From assembly GCA_027036935.1 (NCBI GenBank), contig JALWCE010000151.1, forward strand, positions 1 through 51,288: DNA of 51,288 nucleotides. Direction: 5' to 3'. Of the stretch, positions 15,549 to 22,542 are shown piece after piece; position 1 is the first letter of the stretch; each line of letters begins with the position of its first letter. This DNA comes from Nitratiruptor sp. Its GTDB lineage: Bacteria; Campylobacterota; Campylobacteria; Campylobacterales; Nitratiruptoraceae. The position numbers and the translations under genes are program-made. Below the pieces are notes generated by a model. That model searched no databases and was not told the origin of the DNA. It saw only the letters and a list, made by a program, of their open reading frames with translations.

Positions 15549-16046
15549 ATGCGGTATGAAGAGTATGAAAAGAATCTCCAAACCTACTACGATATTCTCA
15601 AGCAAGACTTCACCATCTTGCTCACTTCCACCATCCCCACCCAAAAAAATCTCCTCAAAACCCTCTTGTGGCTCAATGTCACCTTTTTGGGTGCTATTTT
15701 TGCTCTGTGGAAACTCTCCGCTTCCAAAGCGATCATCTGCCTAAGCGCCCTTCCTTTTGCCTTCAGTATTGCAGCCATAGCGATACTGCTCCTTGCTCTA
15801 TACAAAGGGAGGCAAAAGGCGTTTGCTGCGCCCTCTTTGAAAACTGTCACCTCTTTGGCTGGAAGCGAATATGAGCGCATCCAGGGGCTCTTGGATATTA
15901 TCCACTCCCTTGAAATCGCCCACAATCACAACGCTACCATCGTGCAAGAAAGAGCGAACAAGCTCCATCTTGCCACCAGACTCACGATGCTCTCGGGGCT
16001 CTTTTTGAGTATTGGTATAATCTTTTTTGCCAATACCCTTTGTTAG
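15549..16046 (+). CDS. Plus-strand membrane protein between muB and muA, function unknown
   Basis: 165 aa from ATG 15549 (MRYEEYEKNLQTYYDIL) with AAAAGG seven bases upstream; the longer track ORF is an artefact. Two adjacent membrane spans (NVTFLGAIFALWKL and LPFAFSIAAIAILLLALY, residues about 40-80), a cytosolic helical segment, and a C-terminal span (LSGLFLSIGIIFFANTL). It runs opposite to the early operon and is followed by a small gene. Its layout resembles membrane exclusion proteins of lysogens, which is only a guess. Confidence 0.65.
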   Translation: MRYEEYEKNLQTYYDILKQDFTILLTSTIPTQKNLLKTLLWLNVTFLGAIFALWKLSASKAIICLSALPFAFSIAAIAILLLALYKGRQKAFAAPSLKTVTSLAGSEYERIQGLLDIIHSLEIAHNHNATIVQERANKLHLATRLTMLSGLFLSIGIIFFANTLC

Positions 16047-16055
16047 GAGGAGCCT

Positions 16056-16235
16056 ATGGGCGAACAAAGCGATAAGCAGACTCCTCCGCCTACCAAACCA
16101 AGAGAGACATCTGAGCCTAAGATGTTTCTCTCTACCAACAACAAAGAGCGCAGGGTAGAGACGCCAAAGCCCGCTTTCGAATCGGCAAAATCTACCACTG
16201 CCTCCAAAAAGGCGGAGAAAAAGAGCAAGGAGTAA
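16056..16235 (+). CDS. Small Lys/Pro-rich protein downstream of membrane gene
   Basis: 59 aa, just below the ORF track cut-off. ATG at 16056 is preceded by GGAGG five bases upstream and starts nine bases after the membrane protein stop, so the two form an operon. The sequence is hydrophilic and probably disordered (DKQTPPPTKPRETSEPK at the start, KKAEKKSKE at the end). No family recognised. Confidence 0.6.
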   Translation: MGEQSDKQTPPPTKPRETSEPKMFLSTNNKERRVETPKPAFESAKSTTASKKAEKKSKE

Positions 16236-16243
16236 TCCTTGCT

Positions 16244-16306
16244 CTACTCATCCCAAAGCACCCAGCTCCACCAAGCCCAAAGAGCTACCACTATGAGCCA
16301 CTCCAT
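16244..16306 (-). CDS. 20-aa tryptophan-rich membrane micropeptide
   Basis: Not in the track. ATG at 16306 is preceded by a textbook GAGGAGGTGAT site. The peptide has six tryptophans within MEWLIVVALWAWWSWVLWDE and is long enough to span a membrane. It lies downstream of muA on the same strand. A start signal this strong before such a short frame suggests translation, but it could also be a leader peptide. Confidence 0.45.
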   Translation of the reverse strand: MEWLIVVALWAWWSWVLWDE

Positions 16307-16326
16307 ATCACCTCCTCAAAGATCAC

Positions 16327-16482
16327 GAGCGCCAAGCGCTCATACCAAGCGCGCAATAGCACCTGGCATCAACGCTTACCTCCCCCAAAGGGGAGGCTAC
16401 ACGTAAGGAGAATATGAGTCTTAGGGCCGTGCTGCATAGCCCTCTGTGGAGGAGACACCCGTCCCCTCCATCAAAGGCTATG
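16327..16482. ncRNA. GC-rich stem-loop region at the 3' end of muA
   Basis: About 150 bases with three strong hairpins: GAGCG/CGCTC (16327-16341), CCTCCCC/GGGGAGG (16379-16396) inside a CTTA/TAAG frame, and CATAGCC/GGCTATG (16435-16441 with 16476-16482) enclosing TGGAGG/CCTCCA (16447-16452 with 16465-16470). The last stem overlaps the muA stop codon. No poly-U follows, so a simple terminator is unlikely. It may be an RNA gene or an RNA-processing and attenuation site. Confidence 0.4.
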
Positions 16483-18220
16483 AGGCTTTATAAACTTTTT
16501 GGATAAAATCGAACGGATCCAGCTTTGGCTCCTCTTTTGGCTTGGGCGCTGCTTTGTCTCTATGGGGTGCGGTGATCTCTTCTTGCATCGCAAAGAGCTC
16601 TTTTTCTCCCTCCCTGACAAGCTTTTTGTAGCGCTTGGCTTTGGATCTGTAGGCTCGCTTCATCGCCTTTATCTCCTCAAGTCCAAGCTCCAGTTTGCAA
16701 CTCACCGCTATCGCCTTGCCTCCGATATGCACATAGGCTACGCTCTCATCGTCTATATCCTCGATCACCTCCACCTCCTGGCCTATCCACACCTCCTGCC
16801 AAAATTCTGGGCTTTGGTAGTAGCGCCCGTTTATCATCACCCCCTCTTTGGTGACTCTGCGCACATAGCGCTTGCCAAGCAGCGCTCTTAGATGCTCTAC
16901 GCTCATCGGTCTATGCATCGCCAGCGCTTCTTGTTTTTCTACCAGCTCTTGCACCAGCGACTCCATCTCCCACCACCAGAGCATATTTTCTTTGAGATTT
17001 GTGGCCTTTTTGCCCCGTTGGCTCTTTTTGACGGCTTGGTTCTCTATATCGATGCGCATCTTTGGATCGTGGCCGATGAAGCCGGGGAGATTTTCAAAGA
17101 TGGCGCTATGCTGCAAGCTCTTGAAGCTGCGCTCAACCTTGCCTTTTTCATCGCCCTTAAAAGGCGTGGTAGCCACATAGACGATCCCCAGGCGCTCCAG
17201 GACCTCCTGGAAGTGGTGGCTTACGTAGTTTTTGCCGTTGTCTCCCCGTATCACTTCTGGCATCCCAAGCCTTGCTATCGCATCGCGCAAGAGCCGCACA
17301 TCCTCATAGCTGTTGTCGCTCTTTGCCAGGCGCACTATGCTGGCTCCCGTGAAGCTATCGATGATGCGAATAAGACTTAGACGCTTGAGCACATACTCTG
17401 GCGTCGCCTCTTTTCTATCCCACACCACCTCTCCATCCACTACGGGCACCTTGGCAAAGAGATCGATTGTGGTGGCGTCGATCTGCCACTCCTGGTTGGG
17501 ATACTCGAAAGTTCGCTTCATAGTTGGCTCCAGTAGATCCATCGCATCTGGTCCTTTGAGGATCGCTTTGATGTGCGGATCGTTTTTGTGCGCGTTGAAA
17601 TAGCGTTTAAACCCCTCATATGTGATATTCGAAGTGGGATTGAACCTATCAAAGAGCTTGCCGTGCTTCTTGCACCACATATAGCAGTAGCGCTCATAGT
17701 AGGTGGTGATGTGCCCCTGCTTCACAAGCGACTTGATAAAGAGATCTTTATCGATTTTGCTCACTCTCTTGCCCCCGCGCTTATCCTCTAATCCTGCTCT
17801 TCCATAGCGCTCATACGCCTCTAGCCATCTGCGAAAGCGGCGCGCCAGACTCATAGCATTAAGCTCCTCAAACTCAATGCTATAAGCCTGTGCGATAGCC
17901 TCCAGGCTCGCTTCGTGGCTTTTGTAGTAGCGAATAATGGCCAGCTTCTCCTCCACGCTTGGCTTTTTTATATCGATTACCGGCAAGCTTTTGGGATCGA
18001 TGATGCTTTTGGAGCTGCGCTTTTTTTTGGGCGTATGCTCTTTGACAAGAGTGTAGCGATAGCGCCTGCCACCTCTGCCGCGCCCAGCCTCTTGGCAAAA
18101 GGTAATCTTTTTCCCTTTGATGGTGATGTGGCTCTTGCCGTCTGCGATGGCTTGTTTGGTGAGCTCACGCACATACTGTCCGCTACACCCCAGCAGCGCG
18201 GCCAGTTCATTAGAGGTCAC
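16478..18220 (-). CDS. MuA-like DDE transposase
   Basis: 580 aa from GTG 18220, which overlaps the stop of the Ner-like gene (GTGA) and has GGGAG upstream; the track start at 18319 runs through that gene. The N-terminal helix-turn-helix (LAALLGCSGQYVRELTK) binds phage ends or operator, and the catalytic core has D248 (WQIDAT), D327 (RGDNGKNY) and E363 (KGKVERSF). The transposase integrates and replicates the phage by transposition. Its cognate end repeats are at 21326-21361. Confidence 0.92.
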   Translation of the reverse strand: MTSNELAALLGCSGQYVRELTKQAIADGKSHITIKGKKITFCQEAGRGRGGRRYRYTLVKEHTPKKKRSSKSIIDPKSLPVIDIKKPSVEEKLAIIRYYKSHEASLEAIAQAYSIEFEELNAMSLARRFRRWLEAYERYGRAGLEDKRGGKRVSKIDKDLFIKSLVKQGHITTYYERYCYMWCKKHGKLFDRFNPTSNITYEGFKRYFNAHKNDPHIKAILKGPDAMDLLEPTMKRTFEYPNQEWQIDATTIDLFAKVPVVDGEVVWDRKEATPEYVLKRLSLIRIIDSFTGASIVRLAKSDNSYEDVRLLRDAIARLGMPEVIRGDNGKNYVSHHFQEVLERLGIVYVATTPFKGDEKGKVERSFKSLQHSAIFENLPGFIGHDPKMRIDIENQAVKKSQRGKKATNLKENMLWWWEMESLVQELVEKQEALAMHRPMSVEHLRALLGKRYVRRVTKEGVMINGRYYQSPEFWQEVWIGQEVEVIEDIDDESVAYVHIGGKAIAVSCKLELGLEEIKAMKRAYRSKAKRYKKLVREGEKELFAMQEEITAPHRDKAAPKPKEEPKLDPFDFIQKVYKAS

Positions 18221-18393
18221 AGCAGATACTCCCGAAAAGCCTCTTCGCACTTTCTGCTTTGCTGATACCCAGCAGCCCACACCTTGAATGTGTTGTAGTT
18301 GATCCCCTTGAGCCTGCAAGCCCGCTTGGCCGTGCCGTAATCCTCTCTGATACGCTGCACATCCACTCTTCGTCTTCGTCGCTTAACTTTCAT
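18217..18393 (-). CDS. Ner-like small DNA-binding protein
   Basis: 58 aa, missed by the track. ATG at 18393 has AAAAGG upstream. The N-terminus is a run of Arg/Lys (MKVKRRRRRVDV), followed by a helix-turn-helix-like segment (DYGTAKRACRLKGINYNTFKVW). It is the first gene of the early operon, where Mu encodes Ner, which turns down the early promoter; the overlap with the transposase start suggests coupling. Position and HTH support the call; true homology to Ner is not shown. Confidence 0.65.
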   Translation of the reverse strand: MKVKRRRRRVDVQRIREDYGTAKRACRLKGINYNTFKVWAAGYQQSRKCEEAFREYLL

Positions 18394-18404
18394 CTCAAAA
18401 CCTT

Positions 18405-18433
18405 TTGGTATTATTAAGTAAGATGAATATACT
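18405..18433 (+). promoter_or_regulatory. Candidate repressor promoter
   Basis: TTGGTA (18405-18410), a 17-bp spacer and TATACT (18428-18433) face the repressor gene, giving a start near 18440, just before the operator. It overlaps the opposing early promoter transcription start. Confidence 0.45.
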
Positions 18434-18440
18434 TAAAGGT

Positions 18441-18469
18441 ATTGTAGAGAATTTTTCTCTAAATGTCAA
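18441..18469 (-). promoter_or_regulatory. Early promoter of prophage A with operator in the spacer
   Basis: Reading left, TTGACA (18469-18464), 17 bp and TACAAT (18446-18441) form a near-consensus sigma70 promoter for the ner/muA operon. The 17-bp inverted repeat TAGAGAA-N3-TTCTCTA (18445-18461) fills the spacer, so a bound repressor would block polymerase. A related pair TAGAAAT/ATTTCTA lies at 18470-18490. Confidence 0.75.
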
Positions 18470-18502
18470 TAGAAATGGAGAAAATTTCTAAAAAGGTGTT
18501 TG

Positions 18503-19168
18503 ATGAATGATGCTAAAAGAATGAAAGAATTAAGAAAAAAGCTGAAGCTCACACAACAGGAGTTAGCCGATGCAATAGGCGTAAAATGGCACAAGATCAA
18601 GGATATTGAAATAGGGAAGAGTAAAATAGGTGTAGATATAGCCGATAAAATTAGAGAAAAATTCTCTATATCGTTTGATTGGCTCCTCACCGGCAAAGGG
18701 AGTATGTTTGCCAAAGAGACGCCTCAACCGGCCCAGGACACCATCGAAATCCCCTACTACCCAGACATCTACGCAGCGGCAGGTGCCGGAGGTGAAGCCC
18801 TCGCCACGCCCGCCAAGCTCTTGCACTTCTCCAAATCCACCCTCCAAGAACTCCTTGACATTCCTATCACTCACACCCTTCACATCATCAATGCCGTAGG
18901 CGACTCTATGGAGCCCACCATACATAGCGGCGACAAGCTCTTCGTGCTCCCCTTTGAAAGCGACAACCACCAGATCAAAGAGGGCGCCATCTACATCATC
19001 GCCACGCCCCAAGGCACCCTGGTCAAACGCCTCTACCCAAACCCCTTTGCCAACACCATCACCCTAAGAAGCGACAACCCAGCCATCTCCGACATCACCA
19101 TCCAAGGCGACGAACTAAACTCCACCCATATCGTAGGCCGCGTCGTCGGCATCCTCCGCCATACCTAA
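18503..19168 (+). CDS. CI/LexA-type repressor with S24 peptidase domain
   Basis: 221 aa from ATG 18503 with AAAGG upstream (the track uses TTG 18500). Residues 5-60 are a helix-turn-helix (LKLTQQELADAIGVKWHKIKDIEIG). The C-terminal S24 domain has Ser135 (AVGDSMEPT), Lys175 (GTLVKRLY) and an Ala-Gly-rich hinge near residue 93. The layout predicts RecA-stimulated self-cleavage and SOS induction, unlike the Mu c repressor, which lacks S24. Divergent from the early operon; it heads a plus-strand operon with the GHKL cassette. Confidence 0.9.
   Translation: MNDAKRMKELRKKLKLTQQELADAIGVKWHKIKDIEIGKSKIGVDIADKIREKFSISFDWLLTGKGSMFAKETPQPAQDTIEIPYYPDIYAAAGAGGEALATPAKLLHFSKSTLQELLDIPITHTLHIINAVGDSMEPTIHSGDKLFVLPFESDNHQIKEGAIYIIATPQGTLVKRLYPNPFANTITLRSDNPAISDITIQGDELNSTHIVGRVVGILRHT
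18652..18668. promoter_or_regulatory. Second operator copy inside the repressor gene
   Basis: This 17-bp sequence is the exact reverse complement of the operator at 18445-18461, about 207 bp away. It lies in the codons for the end of the repressor DNA-binding domain. Two identical sites at this distance could allow looping or autoregulation. Confidence 0.6.
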
Positions 19169-19177
19169 AGGATAGTT

Positions 19178-20314
19178 ATGCTGCAAATACAAAAAGCAAA
19201 AAGAAGACAAAGATGGAAACGATACCAAACGCTCAGAGCCAAAAATGGTTTCACTCCTCCTCGCGACTACCGTTTTTTAAAAAGATATTTCAATCAAAAA
19301 GGTCAAAAAGCCAAATTCATTCAGCCGGCAATCTTGGAATTTTTTGCAAATATGGATTTTGTAGATCATATCGATACGATGGTGGAGTTTACCAATCAAG
19401 TCAAAAATATCAAAAAACTTCAAACAAAAAAACTCCAAATCAACCACAAAAAAGCCCGCAGCATTTCGGTAGCTGCTCTTTTATACATCGTAGCCCAGAT
19501 TGATTATCTCATCGATCTCAAATATGGCACCAAAGAGAAAAGATTAAAATACAGCAAAAAATTGGGACTCGATCCCCACAATGACAAACTCAAATATCTC
19601 TTTCACAAAATCGGCTACTGGCGATATTTTGGTATCAAAAAACCCTATAAGATTCCAAGAGCGATAGAGGATGTGCTGTTTTTGCGCATCCACACAAACA
19701 CCAGCGATAAATTTGAATATCTCAATGAAATAAAAAAATTTATTCAAAAACAAGTAAAATTATTTGATGATTATGAAAAAGAATATAAATTCGATGACGC
19801 CGTCAAAGAAGCGTTGGGTAATGCACTAGAACACGCATATCCATCCGACTTTGATGAACCGGGCAAAAAGAAGGGTAAATGGTGGATATGCGGTTTTTAT
19901 GATAAAACAGATAAGTACTTGGAGATCATCTTTTATGATTATGGCGTAGGCATAAGAGAATCGATACGAAGAAATCTCGACCAAGAAGCAGATCGAAGTT
20001 TGTGGGACAAAATACAAGATGGCTTAGTCCATGACGGGAAACTGATAGAGATCGCATTGACTGCCGAACTATCGAAATATAAACGCTATAAAGAGCGCGA
20101 TAGAGGCAAAGGATTCAAAAGATTTCGCGACTTTGCCAAAGCGTTAGGGTATAATTGCACATTGGTGGTAGTATCGGGTAATGGCGTCGTGCATATCAAC
20201 ATCGATGAAAACCAAGAACATATCAACTCACATAAAATTCAAGGCAGATTGGATGGGATGCTTATCAAATGGCAAATACGAATAGGAGAAAAAGATGGCA
20301 ACGATACGATATGA
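19178..20314 (+). CDS. GHKL-type ATPase, cassette gene 1
   Basis: 378 aa. The C-terminal half is a GHKL (histidine-kinase-like/anti-sigma-like) ATPase fold: N box DDAVKEALGNALEHAYP (about residues 208-224), G1 box YDYGVGIRESI, and G2 box DRGKGFKRFRDFAKALG. The N-terminal 190 residues are basic and helical with no recognised domain. No His-phosphoacceptor is seen, so it may act like an anti-sigma or sensor ATPase. It follows the repressor by nine bases and overlaps the DUF4325 gene by 20, suggesting a functional pair expressed in lysogeny. Confidence 0.75.
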   Translation: MLQIQKAKRRQRWKRYQTLRAKNGFTPPRDYRFLKRYFNQKGQKAKFIQPAILEFFANMDFVDHIDTMVEFTNQVKNIKKLQTKKLQINHKKARSISVAALLYIVAQIDYLIDLKYGTKEKRLKYSKKLGLDPHNDKLKYLFHKIGYWRYFGIKKPYKIPRAIEDVLFLRIHTNTSDKFEYLNEIKKFIQKQVKLFDDYEKEYKFDDAVKEALGNALEHAYPSDFDEPGKKKGKWWICGFYDKTDKYLEIIFYDYGVGIRESIRRNLDQEADRSLWDKIQDGLVHDGKLIEIALTAELSKYKRYKERDRGKGFKRFRDFAKALGYNCTLVVVSGNGVVHINIDENQEHINSHKIQGRLDGMLIKWQIRIGEKDGNDTI

Positions 20315-20636
20315 TTTTGCAAAAGAGTTTGCGAAAAATCCCGGACTAAGATTTAAAAAACTAAGTCCAGGAACCTCTGGAGAAGAGTTTAGAGAGCAAG
20401 TTTTGCGACCAATTATGGAAAGCGATGATACTATCGTTATCGATGTGTCCGGCATCGAGAGTGCAATGGGCGCCTCTTTTTTGTCTGAGGCTTTTGGAGG
20501 AATAGCTCTTGAGTATGGATATGAAAAATTCAAAGAAAAAATCGCTATAGACACCTCTACCGACAAAGGGAAAGTCACCAGCGACGAAATGCACAAAAGA
20601 GTCCAAGAAGCCCTCAAAAAAGCTGGAAAACTGTAA
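20295..20636 (+). CDS. STAS-like DUF4325 protein, cassette gene 2
   Basis: 113 aa. The core TIVIDVSGIESAMGASFLSEAFGGIALEYG matches the DUF4325 STAS-like pattern, where a beta strand leads to a conserved serine-containing loop before a helix. STAS-like proteins usually partner a GHKL kinase, as SpoIIAA does SpoIIAB, and the preceding gene supplies one. GGAG lies seven bases before the ATG. Whether the serine is phosphorylated is not known. Confidence 0.75.
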   Translation: MATIRYDFAKEFAKNPGLRFKKLSPGTSGEEFREQVLRPIMESDDTIVIDVSGIESAMGASFLSEAFGGIALEYGYEKFKEKIAIDTSTDKGKVTSDEMHKRVQEALKKAGKL

Positions 20637-20640
20637 ATAT

Positions 20641-21045
20641 ATGACTCTCTCTTATATCTCTCTTTTTATTAGTTTCATTGCATTGGGTGCGTCGCTATAT
20701 AGCGTATGGTTTAACTGGACCAATCGTAAAGAGGATTTTTTAAAAAAACTCAGAGAAGATGTTTTAGAAGTAGAAAAAATTTTTATCAGGCTCCAACCAC
20801 GAGAAAATTTCAATGGCTTGAAGCAGGAAGACATCATCCTGTTAGAAGATATTAGATTTAGACTGCTCTATCAACATAGCGAAAAAGAAAAAAGAAGATA
20901 TCTTTCATACCAGGCTTATACTTCGTTGCGTCGACTTCACGAAATCACAGAAGACAACTTTGGCAATATCCTAAGCGGAATAGATCCCGTTACACATCGT
21001 GATCAAACCATTAACGCTTTGAAAAACTTTCTCATTTTACTCTAA
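20641..21045 (+). CDS. Membrane-anchored protein, cassette gene 3
   Basis: 134 aa. One N-terminal membrane span (YISLFISFIALGASLYSVWF, residues about 4-23) is followed by a charged helical cytosolic part (EDFLKKLREDVLEVEKIF, EKEKRRYLSYQAYTSLRRL). No family recognised. It starts two bases after the DUF4325 stop, so it probably belongs to the same unit and could be its membrane effector. It is the last gene before the prophage end. Confidence 0.6.
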   Translation: MTLSYISLFISFIALGASLYSVWFNWTNRKEDFLKKLREDVLEVEKIFIRLQPRENFNGLKQEDIILLEDIRFRLLYQHSEKEKRRYLSYQAYTSLRRLHEITEDNFGNILSGIDPVTHRDQTINALKNFLILL

Positions 21046-21132
21046 CCTTCAAACCCTCTTCACACACCCCTTTCAAACACCCTTTACACACTTTTCATAA
21101 TTACATATTTCTCTTAAGTTTTTGCCTCTGTA

Positions 21133-21232
21133 GTTGCTTTTTATTGTTCAATTTTTTTGATATATCCACAAAATCCCCATAACAGCGTCATTTTCATTAG
21201 TTGCTTTATCAGTTGCTTTATGGTTGCTTTAT
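21133..21232. repeat. GTTGCTTTAT iterons near the prophage end
   Basis: GTTGCTTTAT occurs at 21200, 21212 and 21223 (11-12 bp spacing), and GTTGCTTTT at 21133. The tight phasing close to the transposon end suggests binding sites, possibly for the transposase or a DNA-bending factor. Confidence 0.6.
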
Positions 21233-21325
21233 CCGATTTTGCACTATTTTTTGCTATCATCTCAAAACCCAAAACCCCCATAACTCCGCACCTAAACTAA
21301 AATCGTTTTTTAAGAAACCCTTTTC

Positions 21326-21373
21326 GGACATTTTGAAATACCACGATTAGGACATTTTGAAGTTGGATTTACA
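21326..21373 (-). repeat. Mu-type terminal sequence with paired end repeats
   Basis: On the minus strand the end reads TGTAAATCCAAC and then TTCAAAATGTCC twice (sites 21350-21361 and 21326-21337, 24 bp apart). A 5'-TG terminus and repeated internal sites are the features of Mu/Tn7/IS21-class ends bound by DDE transposases. The adjacent five bases outside, ATATT on the plus strand (21374-21378), are the expected target duplication; the other copy is outside the window. Confidence 0.75.
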
Positions 21374-21520
21374 ATATTGCATCACGTTATCTGATTTTTT
21401 CACGACGGTTGTAAATGGCCATATCCTTGTTACAGGTCTGCCAATAGATTTGAAATTGAAATTTTCATCAGTGTAGTACATATACCTGCCTATCCACGCT
21501 CTAAACTTAATCTCTCGCAT
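21374..21520 (-). pseudogene. YopX-like protein gene, cut by prophage A insertion
   Basis: ATG at 21520 with GAGG upstream begins MREIKFRAWIGRYMYYTDEN, the typical YopX family start, and reaches DNVMQY, where family members normally continue TGLKDKNGKEIYEGD. Instead the frame enters the Mu end (TGT at 21373) and stops nine codons later. YopX-like proteins are common small phage proteins of unknown function. It overlaps the preceding 80-aa gene by 14 bases. Confidence 0.8.
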
Positions 21521-21749
21521 TCCTCGCCTCCGTCAAAAGGGACAGAAATCCCCTTTTAATCTCGAAACCGCTTTTATGTGCAAACATCTCCACACTTTCA
21601 ATCAGTTGCCTGTGGCAATCACACTTAACTTTGATCAACACGTATTCTTTATATAAAGCTGGACGAAAACATTTTTTAGCACACTCGCCAAGCTCATAAT
21701 TTCTGTCATACATCATGCATATAAATTCATTCCAAGCCCGTGTTTTCAT
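21507..21749 (-). CDS. Hypothetical small phage protein
   Basis: 80 aa. ATG 21749 overlaps the lysozyme stop as TAATG, so it is coupled to the lysozyme. It contains four cysteines (ICMMY, GECAKKC, KCDC) that might bind metal, and an amphipathic C-terminus. No family recognised. Confidence 0.55.
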   Translation of the reverse strand: MKTRAWNEFICMMYDRNYELGECAKKCFRPALYKEYVLIKVKCDCHRQLIESVEMFAHKSGFEIKRGFLSLLTEARNARD

Positions 21750-22351
21750 TACGCCAACCCCAGTGCCCTCTTGATCCAGCCCTCGATGAAGAGGGCTTGA
21801 CGAGGATTGCGCTTGACTTCTCTTGCATAGTGCAGCGCCCTGATTTTGCGAAACATCTCCCGCACTCTATCCCTGCCAAGCTCATCCACAGCTCCTTGCA
21901 GCGCCATAAGCGTTACAGGACCGATAATCCCATCGACAGCTATTTTGTAGCCCAGCTCATTGAGAGCCTCCTGGAGCATCTTCGCTCCATTGGTTTTGTC
22001 AGTCGGATTGACCGTGGCGTCGAACACCAAAAAGGCTATCTCGTCATCTATCATGCTCAGCGCGTCGCCTTTGATGCGATGCCAAAACTTCTCTTTGTAA
22101 AAGCTTCGCACCGCTCTTTCCAGCTCCTCTTGCGCATCGGCTCCCAGCACGGGCGTGACATCGCCCTTTTTGAGTGCCTCGATCCCGCCAATGCGATTCT
22201 TCGCGTCGTCTATAATCTTCCAACCTGGCCATTTTGGATGATACTTGCGAGAGATCCCTTTGTAGGTTTCCCCGCCACGATCGCTTTTACGGTTTGAGTA
22301 GGTACCCTCGTGGAAGAGGGTCTTTAAGAGGATTGTGTTGAAGGTTGTCAT
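21749..22351 (-). CDS. Phage endolysin, GH108 N-acetylmuramidase
   Basis: 200 aa. FHEGTYSNRKSDRGGETYKGISR carries the expected catalytic Glu (HEG), and VDGIIGPVTLMALQG is the C-terminal peptidoglycan-binding-like part. It clearly shares ancestry with the prophage A lysozyme (same motifs in the same order) but differs at many positions, so it belongs to the second phage rather than being a recent copy. It overlaps the small basic protein upstream by four bases. Confidence 0.85.
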   Translation of the reverse strand: MTTFNTILLKTLFHEGTYSNRKSDRGGETYKGISRKYHPKWPGWKIIDDAKNRIGGIEALKKGDVTPVLGADAQEELERAVRSFYKEKFWHRIKGDALSMIDDEIAFLVFDATVNPTDKTNGAKMLQEALNELGYKIAVDGIIGPVTLMALQGAVDELGRDRVREMFRKIRALHYAREVKRNPRQALFIEGWIKRALGLA

Positions 22352-22542
22352 TTGCTTCCTCGCTTTCGCAAAGCTTTTCTACGATTTGCTCGAATTTTTT
22401 GGCTTCTATCTCGTCTGCCTCTTGTACGTTTCGTAATTTTTCTGGCGATCTTACTTTGCTTTCGCTGCGTAATCGGCTCATCTATGAGACTCGTATCAAA
22501 TGCAAATGGCGCAAGAAGCGCCGAAAGAAGTGCCTTATTCAT
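22348..22542 (-). CDS. Small basic protein with hydrophobic N-terminus before lysozyme
   Basis: 64 aa. ATG 22542 has GGAGG five bases upstream, and the stop overlaps the lysozyme start (ATGA). Residues 1-16 (MNKALLSALLAPFAFD) are hydrophobic; the rest is very basic (KIARKITKRTRGRRDRSQKIR). It might be a small lysis or DNA-binding protein; no family recognised. Confidence 0.6.
   Translation of the reverse strand: MNKALLSALLAPFAFDTSLIDEPITQRKQSKIARKITKRTRGRRDRSQKIRANRRKALRKRGSK

Larger units (their letters stand above)
1..21373. mobile_element. Mu-like transposable prophage (prophage A), left end outside window
   Basis: The block holds a MuA-type DDE transposase, MuB ATPase, Gam, GemA, gpI/Z-like protease, gpT, gp28/gp29-like terminase and portal, gpF, gpG and a contractile baseplate set, which is the gene content of phage Mu relatives. 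The right boundary at 21373 is where a yopX-like reading frame of another prophage stops and a sequence starting 5'-TGTAAATCC (minus strand) begins. The left boundary is not in the window because the tail fibre region runs off the edge. Sheath, tube and tape-measure genes are also absent, so they should lie further left. Confidence 0.9.
21046..21373. other. Noncoding right end of prophage A
   Basis: No gene is visible in these 328 bases. They hold the GTTGCTTTAT repeats and the transposase-type end repeats listed separately, plus AT-rich sequence between them. Confidence 0.7.

Noticed and set aside
13357-22351. The two GH108 lysozymes as a recent duplication
   Set aside because: They share motifs but differ at many positions and have unrelated neighbours, so they fit two phages each bringing its own.
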